DNA of 5,190 nt, taken from the NCBI RefSeq assembly GCF_963974515.1, contig NZ_CAXBDD010000160.1, positions 1 through 5,190 of the forward strand, given 5' to 3'. The stretch's first letter is position 1, and every line of letters begins with the position of its first letter. Positions 1 to 5,190 of this stretch are shown piece after piece. Position numbers and translations under genes: made by a program. This DNA comes from Sunxiuqinia sp963974515 (GTDB lineage Bacteria > Bacteroidota > Bacteroidia > Bacteroidales > Prolixibacteraceae). The notes under the pieces are model-generated. The model was not told where the DNA came from. It searched no databases and was given only the letters and a program-made list of their open reading frames with translations.

Positions 1-197
1 TCGGGAATATCTTTTTCGATACAAAGAAACTCGGCGATGTAATCCTGATTGATTTTGAAGGAGACATAAATGCCCAACTGGGCAAAAAGGTGCAGGCCAA
101 AAGCCAAAATCAGCACAAAGGATAGAATTTGCCTGATGAGCATGATTCGTCGCACAGGATTTGATTTAAACGTTTGTGTTTTTGGTTTCTGATTCAT
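1..197 (-). CDS. Small membrane-anchored hypothetical protein, N-terminal part (runs off the left edge)
   Basis: Reading the minus strand from an ATG at 197-195 gives 65 codons with no stop before the window edge, so only the N-terminus is seen. The protein starts with a basic, polar stretch (residues 1-23, several Lys/Arg). A hydrophobic segment follows at about residues 24-47 (LSFVLILAFGLHLF), consistent with a membrane anchor or uncleaved signal. After it comes a soluble part with NQDYIAEFLC at 50-59. That part recalls small Bacteroidota proteins of unknown function that have a Cys-containing region after one membrane segment; this is from memory and the diagnostic part lies outside the window. 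A second in-frame ATG (codon 19, position 143) sits just before the hydrophobic segment and could be the true start. No Shine-Dalgarno sequence marks either. It is divergent from the DUF4268 gene. Function unknown. Confidence 0.6.
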   Translation of the reverse strand, partial: MNQKPKTQTFKSNPVRRIMLIRQILSFVLILAFGLHLFAQLGIYVSFKINQDYIAEFLCIEKDIP

Positions 198-234
198 TGA
201 CAAACCAGCGTGGAAATTGTTCAGCGGGAGGGGG

Positions 235-277
235 AATTTCGAATTCCAAAATCCAAAGGTCCAACTTCCAGCTTTCA
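235..277 (+). repeat. Degenerate heptamer tandem array, consensus AATTCCA
   Basis: Six consecutive units in the divergent intergenic region: AATTTCG (235-241), AATTCCA (242-248), AAATCCA (249-255), AAGGTCCA (256-263, one base longer), ACTTCCA (264-270) and GCTTTCA (271-277). The TTCCA or TCCA core recurs every seven bases. The same unit makes up a second array at 1460-1515 on the same strand. Short A/T-rich heptamer arrays of this style occur between genes in Bacteroidota genomes (recalled, not checked). Role unknown; the degeneracy suggests an old array. Confidence 0.5.
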
Positions 278-281
278 TTTG

Positions 282-289
282 TATTTTAG
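282..289 (+). promoter_or_regulatory. Possible -7 promoter element for the DUF4268 gene
   Basis: TATTTTAG matches the Bacteroidota -7 consensus TAnnTTTG at all but one specified base. It lies 19 bases before the ATG at 309, so the transcript would have a very short leader. No convincing TTTG-type -33 element sits at the expected distance, so this is a weak call. Confidence 0.2.
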
Positions 290-308
290 CCGATCAATTG
301 ATTCCTGA

Positions 309-776
309 ATGTACACACACGAAGAAGCAAAGCAATTACGCAAAAATTTTTGGATCCTGTTTGGCAAGCGGTGCAAAGTCGTGCCCGAATTGCAAGGCAA
401 AAATAAGAAATGGGTTTTGTACGATACCAAAATAGCCAGCTTGGATCTGAAATTTGAAGTGGATCGCCAGTCGGCCAAGGTGATGATTGAGCTGAACCAT
501 CGGAGTGAGAATAAGCGACTGGATGTGTTCGAGAAATTGCAGCATTACAGGGCCATTTTGGAAGCGGGCTTTGAAAACGGGCTGGAGTGGGATTTTTTGT
601 ATGTGCGGGAAAGCGGGGAAGAGGTGTGTCGTATTTTTGTGGAGCAGCAAGGATTTGACATTCACCGGCAAAACCAGTGGCCCGACATTTTTAACTTTTT
701 GATCGATAACATGCTCAAGCTCGAATCGAATTTTATGGAGATTCGTGATGTTTTGAAGGAAGAAATCAGCGGCTGA
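309..776 (+). CDS. DUF4268-type protein, 155 aa
   Basis: Complete ORF from ATG 309 to TGA 774-776. The protein is soluble, with no signal peptide or membrane segment. The opening MYTHEEAKQLRKNFWILFG is characteristic of stand-alone DUF4268 proteins of Bacteroidota. These start with an acidic/basic helix ending in an aromatic FW..FG motif, then a strand-rich core (here KWVLYDTK at 34-41, LDLKFEV at 45-51, AKVMIELNHR at 56-65). They end in a WP..F helix (W124, P125) and a helical C-terminus. Length matches the stand-alone family. Domains of this family are also found attached to predicted restriction-like nucleases, but no catalytic nuclease motif is recognised here, so no activity is assigned. 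There is no Shine-Dalgarno sequence before the ATG. The gene is read in the same direction as the sigma factor gene 91 bases downstream, which has its own promoter candidate, so the two are probably not functionally linked. Family assignment is from memory of the motif pattern. Confidence 0.85.
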   Translation: MYTHEEAKQLRKNFWILFGKRCKVVPELQGKNKKWVLYDTKIASLDLKFEVDRQSAKVMIELNHRSENKRLDVFEKLQHYRAILEAGFENGLEWDFLYVRESGEEVCRIFVEQQGFDIHRQNQWPDIFNFLIDNMLKLESNFMEIRDVLKEEISG

Positions 777-805
777 CGTGTTTTTTCGGAAGTTAAGCGC
801 TGATT
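764..805 (+). terminator. Possible terminator: inverted repeat at the end of the DUF4268 gene
   Basis: AATCAGCG at 764-771 is perfectly complementary to CGCTGATT at 798-805. The loop contains a run of six T (781-786). The stop codon lies inside this structure. A second small stem follows, CGTGG (806-810) with TCACG (816-820), and then a T-rich stretch that overlaps the sigma factor promoter candidate. No single element forms a textbook hairpin plus T-tract, so termination here is only possible. Confidence 0.25.
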
Positions 806-832
806 CGTGGTAATCTCACGCTTTGTTTATTG

Positions 833-840
833 TATTTTTG
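833..840 (+). promoter_or_regulatory. Bacteroidota -7 promoter element of the ECF sigma factor gene
   Basis: TATTTTTG is an exact match to TAnnTTTG, the -7 consensus of the Bacteroidota primary sigma factor. Transcription would start near 847, leaving a leader of about 20 bases before the ATG at 868. The -33 element at the expected distance is poor (around 804-812). If correct, this rules out the upstream in-frame TTG at 823 as start, since it would not be transcribed. Confidence 0.45.
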
Positions 841-867
841 ATTCTTTGGAACTGTCACTTTACAAGG

Positions 868-1452
868 ATGAATTCATCAACCCACATAGATCAGCAGCTG
901 GCCAGGCGAATTAAAAGAGGGGATGTGCTGGCTTTCGATCAGCTTTACGAACGGTACAGCCAGCGTTTGTATGGTTTTGCTTTTTCGATGCTCAAAAACA
1001 GGGAAGACGCGAAGGAAATCGTTCAGGAAACCTTTCTGAAAATATGGAATAAACGAACCACCATCGACGGTTCACACGCGCTCCGATCCTTTTTATTCTC
1101 CGTTTCCTATAACCTGATGATCGATTTGTTTCGGCAGCGTACAAAAGATCAGGATTTTATGGCTCGTCTAAAAGATCATTTTAACGAAGAAAGTATACCC
1201 GCCGACGAACTTGTTCAATTGAAGGAATTAACCGACGAAGTGCACCGGCTGGTAAACGAGCTGCCCCGGAAACGACGGACGATTTATTTAATGAGCCGCG
1301 AGGAAGGACTGAGCCATAAGGAAATCGCTGAGAAACTGGGCATCACCGAAAAAACCGTTGAAAACCAAATTACTCTTTCCTTGAAACATATCCGCTCCAG
1401 ATTGAATTCGGGAAGTCTGCTGACCTTGCTGTTCCTGTCGTTGTTTGTTTGA
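868..1452 (+). CDS. ECF (sigma-70 family) RNA polymerase sigma factor, FecI/RpoE-like, Bacteroidota type, 194 aa
   Basis: Predicted to direct core RNA polymerase to the promoter of the adjacent receptor operon when released or activated by its anti-sigma factor. Region sigma2 spans about residues 23-91: FDQLYERYSQRLYGFAF, then the core-binding stretch DAKEIVQETFLKIW (47-60), then the -10 recognition helix around SFLFSVSYNLMIDLFRQR (74-91). A charged linker follows (92-122). Region sigma4 spans about 123-179, with the helix-turn-helix EGLSHKEIAEKLGITEKTVE at 146-165 and NQITLSLKHIRSRL after it. The size is typical of the family. A hydrophobic tail (SGSLLTLLFLSLFV, 181-194) follows the DNA-binding region. 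The frame is open back to a TTG at 823, but ATG 868 gives the canonical family N-terminus and lies just downstream of a good -7 element. AAGG directly abuts the ATG and is too close to act as a normal ribosome binding site. The partner is probably the FecR-like protein downstream. Confidence 0.93.
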   Translation: MNSSTHIDQQLARRIKRGDVLAFDQLYERYSQRLYGFAFSMLKNREDAKEIVQETFLKIWNKRTTIDGSHALRSFLFSVSYNLMIDLFRQRTKDQDFMARLKDHFNEESIPADELVQLKELTDEVHRLVNELPRKRRTIYLMSREEGLSHKEIAEKLGITEKTVENQITLSLKHIRSRLNSGSLLTLLFLSLFV

Positions 1453-1459
1453 TGGCGGC

Positions 1460-1515
1460 GATTCAGGTTCCAAGTTCGGCTCCCTTCAGTCGCAGTTTCA
1501 AATTCCAAGTTCCAA
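1460..1515 (+). repeat. Degenerate heptamer array, consensus GTTCCAA, directly after the sigma factor gene
   Basis: Eight back-to-back seven-base registers fill this stretch. The clear units are GTTCCAA (1467-1473), GTTTCAA (1495-1501), ATTCCAA (1502-1508) and GTTCCAA (1509-1515). GATTCAG (1460-1466) and GTTCGGC (1474-1480) are diverged, and the two between (1481-1494) are poor matches, yet the seven-base phase holds across them. The unit is the same, in rotated register, as in the array at 235-277. It begins only 8 bases after the sigma factor stop codon. Function unknown. Confidence 0.5.
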
Positions 1516-1729
1516 AAATGGCAGATGTTTGGTGAGATTATGCTTGCTGTCCAATTAAAATTAGTGCCTTTTACTGCTTTATGTCGGGAAATAAAATCAG
1601 CGTTCAATAGCAGTTTCCCAGAGTCTAACATCGAACATCAAGTATCCTTTATCCACCGCCAATGAAATCCTTTCGGGTGTATTTCACGGGGTAAAGTATC
1701 CAGCATTCGAAAAAAATAATTTCTTTTTT

Positions 1730-1750
1730 GGGGGGTAGGCCTCCCTTTTT
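1730..1750 (+). terminator. Likely intrinsic terminator between sigma factor and fecR-like genes
   Basis: GGGGGG (1730-1735) pairs with CCTCCC (1740-1745) through five G-C pairs and one G-T pair, leaving a four-base TAGG loop. Five T residues follow (1746-1750). The T-tract is on the plus-strand 3' side, so it would stop transcripts from the sigma factor side. It lies about 280 bases past that gene's stop codon. Confidence 0.45.
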
Positions 1751-1755
1751 CGTAA

Positions 1756-1763
1756 TACCTTTC
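1756..1763 (+). promoter_or_regulatory. Possible -7 promoter element for the fecR-like gene
   Basis: TACCTTTC differs from TAnnTTTG at one specified base. It sits just after the hairpin and T-tract and about 55 bases before the ATG at 1819. The nearest TTTG (1727-1730) is 25 bases upstream, longer than the usual 19-21 base spacing. A separate promoter is expected if the hairpin terminates, but this element is a weak candidate. Confidence 0.22.
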
Positions 1764-1818
1764 GACAAGCAAAAAGTTTATTGCGGTTTTAGTCGATCAC
1801 TTTTTCTGAAAACAACGA

Positions 1819-2868
1819 ATGGAAAACAAACAAAAAATAATCTCTTTAGTTCAGAAATACCTGAATGACGTCTGCACCGAAAGGGAGCTGGATGAGCTTA
1901 TTCAGATGTTTCACGGCGAAGATTACAAGAACCAGATCGAGCTGTTATTTTATGAATATTGGCAAAGTACGCCCTCTTACAAGCATCAGTTGGATCAAAA
2001 GGAATTGGGAGAAATGCTGAATGCGATTCACCACCAAATGAATGTTGATGCCAACAAGCAGCAGAAAGGCTTGCTGAAACGGCTGACTTATTACGCGGTT
2101 CGTGCGGCGGCCATCCTGTTTATTCCGCTCTTAATCGGTTCGCTTTGGATGGTTGTTCAAAATGGGACTTACAGCCAGTCTGACACGATGATTACGCTGG
2201 AAACTCCCCTTGGATCAACGCTGAAAACAACGCTTCCCGACGGAACGGAAGTTTGGCAAAACGCCGGAACAAGCTTGAAGTATCCGGCCAAATTTAACAG
2301 GCGTAACCGGCAGGTCGAATTGGTTGGTGAAGCTTATTTTCACGTTTCATCCGACAAAAAAAATCCGTTTTACGTGAAGACTGCTGACGGAACAGTGCAG
2401 GTTACCGGTACCCGGTTTGATGTTTCCGCCTTTCCTGAAGATACCTTTTCATCCGTTGTGCTGGAAGAAGGAGTAGTTGCATACCAGTTGGCTGGCTCAA
2501 AAAAGTTGATTTCGCTGAGCCCATCGGAACAGCTGGTTTACACGAAAGAAACAGGGGCTTTGATTAAGCGGACTGCAGATGTTGAAAAATATATTTCATG
2601 GACCGAAGGCAAACTCATCTTTCGTAATGATCCCTTGTCTGAAGTCGTATCGCGACTCGAACGGTGGTACAATGCTGACATCGTTTTAGAAGATCCGAAC
2701 GGTAAGCTGGGAGGACATCGGTTTACCATGATTGTTCAGAATGAAACACTGCCTCAGGTTTTAGATTACATTTCGCAGGCAGCAGATTTGAAGCTGAGTA
2801 AGGAAGACACGAAGTTAACTTCCGGTGCAGAATTGGTGAAGCCACGGTACACCATTTCAAAAAACTAA
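1819..2868 (+). CDS. FecR-family anti-sigma factor (trans-membrane sensor) with C-terminal DUF4974-like domain, 349 aa
   Basis: An inner-membrane regulator that binds the ECF sigma factor in the cytoplasm and receives a periplasmic signal from the receptor's STN domain. Residues 1-90 are the cytoplasmic anti-sigma part, helical and charged (VQKYLNDVCTERELDELIQM at 11-30). One membrane segment lies at about 93-113 (VRAAAILFIPLLIGSLWMVV), preceded by Lys/Arg that place the N-terminus inside. The FecR domain covers about 123-223, with the family hallmarks TPLGSTLKTTLPDGTEVWQNAGTSL (two halves: 129-140 and 141-153), VELVGEAYFHV (166-176), PFYVKT (183-188) and VTGTRFDV (195-202). The C-terminal domain (about 264-330: GKLIFRNDPLSEVVSRLERW, then YNADI) matches DUF4974. 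Size and domain order are normal for Bacteroidota FecR proteins. The ATG at 1819 follows an A-rich leader without a Shine-Dalgarno sequence. It stands between the sigma factor and receptor genes, which supports a shared circuit. Confidence 0.95.
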   Translation: MENKQKIISLVQKYLNDVCTERELDELIQMFHGEDYKNQIELLFYEYWQSTPSYKHQLDQKELGEMLNAIHHQMNVDANKQQKGLLKRLTYYAVRAAAILFIPLLIGSLWMVVQNGTYSQSDTMITLETPLGSTLKTTLPDGTEVWQNAGTSLKYPAKFNRRNRQVELVGEAYFHVSSDKKNPFYVKTADGTVQVTGTRFDVSAFPEDTFSSVVLEEGVVAYQLAGSKKLISLSPSEQLVYTKETGALIKRTADVEKYISWTEGKLIFRNDPLSEVVSRLERWYNADIVLEDPNGKLGGHRFTMIVQNETLPQVLDYISQAADLKLSKEDTKLTSGAELVKPRYTISKN

Positions 2869-2900
2869 AAATAAATGCCTATGTAACAGAACTAAATAGG

Positions 2901-2930
2901 AAAGGGAAGATGCTGGCACATCCTCCCTTT
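2901..2930 (+). terminator. Strong hairpin between fecR-like gene and susC-like gene (terminator or attenuator)
   Basis: AAAGGGAAGATG (2901-2912) pairs with CATCCTCCCTTT (2919-2930): eleven of twelve pairs form, with one A-C mismatch (2908/2923), around a CTGGCA loop. It starts 32 bases after the fecR-like stop codon and ends 65 bases before the receptor start. A-residues lead into the stem and three T close it, but no extended T-tract follows (next bases are GAAAC). It could therefore be a terminator, a partial attenuator or an mRNA-stabilising structure. It is the natural boundary between low-level regulator expression and the inducible receptor operon. Confidence 0.6.
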
Positions 2931-2995
2931 GAAACTAGTTGAATAAACAATCTCCTCTATTAGAAAAATTGTATAACTCAAACGATTGTAAAATT

Positions 2996-5190
2996 ATGGA
3001 AAAAAAATGTAAAAGGTTTGATCCGGGTTTAATTAACACCGAGGTCCTCAAATTTGTAAGATTTATGAAACTAACAGCTCTTTTAGTTATCCTGGTGGTA
3101 AGTCAGGCGCTGGCGATAGATTCTTATTCGCAGAGTACACGCCTGAGCTTGAACATGAAAAATTCAACGGTTCGGGAAGCATTGATTGAAATTGAAAGAA
3201 GGACAGATTTCTTTTTCTTGTATAGTAACGAGTTTGTTGATGTTGATCGTAAGATTGATCTTGTGGCTACCAATAAAAACATAAGTGAAGTCTTGGATGA
3301 AATTTTTCGGGGAACCAATATCACGTATTCGATAAAGGATCGTCAAATTATCTTAAAGCCTGGGAGTGCAAGCGACTTAAGCGATGTGGCTTTATCGCAG
3401 CAGTTGGTTGATGTTACAGGAGTCGTAACTGATCCGACAGGTTTTCCCTTGCCTGGAGTAACCGTACTTCATCAAGGAACAACCGTGGGAACTATAACCG
3501 ATGACAATGGTAGTTATTCCATTCCAGACGTTCCGGCAAATGCCACTTTAGTTTTTTCATTTATCGGAATGAAAAGTCAGGAAGTTATTGTGGGTGGGCG
3601 TAACAGAGTTGATGTTGTCCTGCAAGAAGAAACTATTGGTATTGAGGAGGTTGTTGCTATTGGTTATGGATCGGTAAAAAGAGCTGATTTAACTGGCTCA
3701 GTTTCTTCGGTCGGTTATCAGAAATTGGAGAGGGCCAACAAGGTGGACGCAATTTCCGCACTTGAGGGACAAACTGCTGGTGTCGTCATTCAGCGTACGG
3801 ATAATAAGCCAGGAGCTGGAGGATTTAATATTCGTATTCGTGGTGCGAGTACGATTAATTCAAACCAGACTGCAGATCAGGGCGGTTTTAACCCCGGGCA
3901 AAATCCACTTTTTATTGTCGATGGAATTTTTGTTGATGACATATCATTCTTGAATCCGGGAGATATTGAAAGAATGGATATCCTTAAAGATGCTTCAGCT
4001 ACTGCAATATATGGCTCCAGAGGTAGTAACGGAGTCATTTTAATTGAAACAAAACAAGGTAAAGAAGGAAAACTGAAAGTCAGTTATAACAATTATTTCG
4101 GATTCAAACAGGCTTATCATTTACCTGCTATGCAAGATGCTGCCGGGTATGTCGAGCTGGTGAAAGATGCCGTCGTCGGGAACGAGTTTGCAGCTGGAAA
4201 CCTAAATTTTAGGAAGGACGATGTTGTGCTTTCAGACTATTTTGATGCTGAAGAGTTGCAGAATATTGCCGATGGGGTTAATACCGATTGGGTGGATCTG
4301 ATCCTGGTTAATGGGTTTCAGACCAACCATACCGTTAATTTAAATGGAGGGAATGACAAGACCGTTTACTCTGCGGGCTTGGGATATACCAATGATAACG
4401 GAACTTTTGACGGAGAAGATTTTTCAAGATATAATGTCAGGGGGAGTTTGTCCTCGGATCTGGCCAGCTGGTTAAATGTTAGTTTTGCGAACTATATGAC
4501 CTACGCAATTCAAAACACTGGAAGTTGGGAGGGGTTCAGGAGTGCGTATCGATTGAAGCCTATAGGCCGTCCTTACAATGAAGATGGGTCATTACGCTTT
4601 TATCCAATATCTAAGGAAACTCAAATTACGAACCCGTTGTTTGAAGCTGACAACATCACAAAAGAAGAAAAGTACCTGCAGTGGTTGGGCGACATTGCGT
4701 TAAAAGTTACTCCGGTAAAAGGCTTAACGATTACCTCTAAGTTTTCGCCAAATCTTAAATTTACACGTTACGGAGAATACAGGGGTTTGTATTCCAAAAG
4801 TGTAAGTGGTAATGCTTCAAACAGAAGAGCTCAGGTAAATAACTTCAATTACTTATCATATTCTTGGGATAACATTGTTAATTACAAATATAAAACAGAA
4901 GCACATGCCTTTGATATTACGGCGGTAATGTCAAGATTCCTTGAGCGTTATGAAGGATATTACGCCCAAGTTAGAAACTTCACAACCGATGATTATTTGT
5001 TCCATAATTTAGGGGCAGGTTTAGATATTAGAGATGTTTCCAGCGATTTTTCAAAACAAACATTGGAATCATACACAGGACGATTAAGCTATAGTCTATT
5101 GGATAAATACCTGGTTACTTTAACAGGTCGTTATGACGGGGCATCGATTTTGTCAGACGAAAACAAATGGGCTTTCTTCCCCTCAGCAGC
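2996..5190 (+). CDS. SusC/RagA-type TonB-dependent outer-membrane receptor with STN domain, N-terminal 731 residues (3' end outside the window)
   Basis: An outer-membrane importer, probably for an oligosaccharide, energised by TonB. The frame is open from ATG 2996 to the right edge. A 23-residue basic leader precedes a signal peptide (MKLTALLVILVVSQALA, 24-40). The STN domain follows at about 49-120 (STRLSLNMKNSTVREALIEI onward, ending DRQIIL) and is the part that signals to FecR. A carboxypeptidase-regulatory-like domain covers about 139-213 (GVVTDPTGFPLPGVTV, then TDDNGSYSIPDVP). The TonB-box-like EEVVAIGYG is at 217-225. The plug spans about 228-354 with IRIRGAST (279-286), NPLFIVDGIFVDD (303-315), ERMDILKDASATAIYGSRGS (325-344) and NGVILIETKQG (345-355). 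Aromatic-rich beta-barrel sequence continues to the edge, ending in NKWAFFPSAA, a conserved barrel motif. SusC-like proteins usually run to about 1000-1150 residues, so roughly a third is missing. An alternative start at ATG 3065 would remove the leader. A SusD-like partner is expected downstream but not seen. The substrate cannot be inferred. Confidence 0.96.
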   Translation, partial: MEKKCKRFDPGLINTEVLKFVRFMKLTALLVILVVSQALAIDSYSQSTRLSLNMKNSTVREALIEIERRTDFFFLYSNEFVDVDRKIDLVATNKNISEVLDEIFRGTNITYSIKDRQIILKPGSASDLSDVALSQQLVDVTGVVTDPTGFPLPGVTVLHQGTTVGTITDDNGSYSIPDVPANATLVFSFIGMKSQEVIVGGRNRVDVVLQEETIGIEEVVAIGYGSVKRADLTGSVSSVGYQKLERANKVDAISALEGQTAGVVIQRTDNKPGAGGFNIRIRGASTINSNQTADQGGFNPGQNPLFIVDGIFVDDISFLNPGDIERMDILKDASATAIYGSRGSNGVILIETKQGKEGKLKVSYNNYFGFKQAYHLPAMQDAAGYVELVKDAVVGNEFAAGNLNFRKDDVVLSDYFDAEELQNIADGVNTDWVDLILVNGFQTNHTVNLNGGNDKTVYSAGLGYTNDNGTFDGEDFSRYNVRGSLSSDLASWLNVSFANYMTYAIQNTGSWEGFRSAYRLKPIGRPYNEDGSLRFYPISKETQITNPLFEADNITKEEKYLQWLGDIALKVTPVKGLTITSKFSPNLKFTRYGEYRGLYSKSVSGNASNRRAQVNNFNYLSYSWDNIVNYKYKTEAHAFDITAVMSRFLERYEGYYAQVRNFTTDDYLFHNLGAGLDIRDVSSDFSKQTLESYTGRLSYSLLDKYLVTLTGRYDGASILSDENKWAFFPSA

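Larger units (their letters stand above)
1453..1818 (+). other. Gene-free gap between sigma factor and anti-sigma factor genes
   Basis: This 366-base stretch has no credible ORF on either strand; the minus-strand frames that reach into it are low-quality shadows of the sigma factor gene. It holds a heptamer array (1460-1515), unassigned sequence with a direct repeat of AAGTATCC (near 1639 and 1693), a G/C hairpin with a T-tract (1730-1750), a weak -7-like element (1756-1763) and an A-rich leader before the fecR-like start. No tRNA or other recognisable RNA gene was seen. Confidence 0.6.

Noticed and set aside
217..435. 72-residue plus-strand frame overlapping the start of the DUF4268 gene
   Set aside because: It overlaps the well-supported gene in another frame, begins inside the heptamer array and has no recognisable protein features.
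336..671. 111-residue minus-strand frame inside the DUF4268 gene
   Set aside because: It lies wholly antisense to a gene with clear family motifs, and its translation shows no domain or motif.
309..776. DUF4268 protein as part of a restriction or defence system
   Set aside because: It is a stand-alone domain with no nuclease motif, methyltransferase or other defence gene beside it within the window.
1284..1631. 115-residue minus-strand frame from the sigma factor 3' end into the gap
   Set aside because: Half is antisense to the sigma4 coding region and half covers the heptamer array. No start signal or domain is visible.
1453..1818. Possible small RNA, tRNA, CRISPR array or insertion sequence in the long gap
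   Set aside because: There are no tRNA-like arms, no regularly spaced direct repeats with spacers, and no terminal inverted repeats or transposase fragment. Only the heptamer array and terminator-like hairpin stand out.
2538..2729. Minus-strand frame within the fecR-like gene
   Set aside because: It is antisense to a conserved FecR/DUF4974 coding region, with no motif.
3124..3346. Two overlapping minus-strand frames antisense to the receptor's STN domain
   Set aside because: They are shadows of a strongly conserved coding region; neither resembles a protein family.
3762..3953. 63-residue plus-strand frame inside the receptor plug region
   Set aside because: It is an out-of-frame reading of the conserved plug domain.

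Overview
The window most likely comes from a Bacteroidota chromosome, probably class Bacteroidia; a Marinilabiliales/Prolixibacteraceae-type genome is a guess from the protein style only. The support is an ECF sigma factor, a FecR-type anti-sigma factor with a DUF4974-like C-terminus, and a SusC/RagA-type TonB-dependent receptor carrying an STN domain. Start codons lack a clear Shine-Dalgarno sequence and leaders are A/T-rich. One perfect Bacteroidota -7 promoter element (TAnnTTTG) is present.

Layout. The first ~200 bases hold the N-terminal part of a small membrane-anchored protein on the minus strand, running off the left edge. A ~110-base divergent intergenic region with a degenerate heptamer array separates it from a complete DUF4268-type protein (309-776, +). 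The rest is a regulatory and transport locus on the plus strand: ECF sigma factor (868-1452), a 366-base gene-free gap (1453-1818) with a second heptamer array and a likely intrinsic terminator, FecR-like anti-sigma factor (1819-2868), a strong hairpin (2901-2930), and the first 731 codons of a SusC-like receptor (2996 to the right edge, still open).

How the genes work together. Sigma factor, anti-sigma factor and STN-bearing receptor form the parts list of a trans-envelope signalling cascade. In such systems the receptor binds its substrate, usually a glycan, and its periplasmic STN domain signals to FecR in the inner membrane. FecR then releases or activates the ECF sigma factor, which transcribes the receptor operon. 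A SusD-like lipoprotein and glycan-degrading enzymes would be expected past the right edge, but none is visible, so the substrate cannot be named. The DUF4268 gene and the minus-strand gene show no evident functional tie to the locus.

I found no convincing new biological system. The points most worth a second look are the two phased heptamer arrays, the long terminator-bearing gap between sigma and anti-sigma genes, the hairpin before the receptor, and the hydrophobic tail on the sigma factor.
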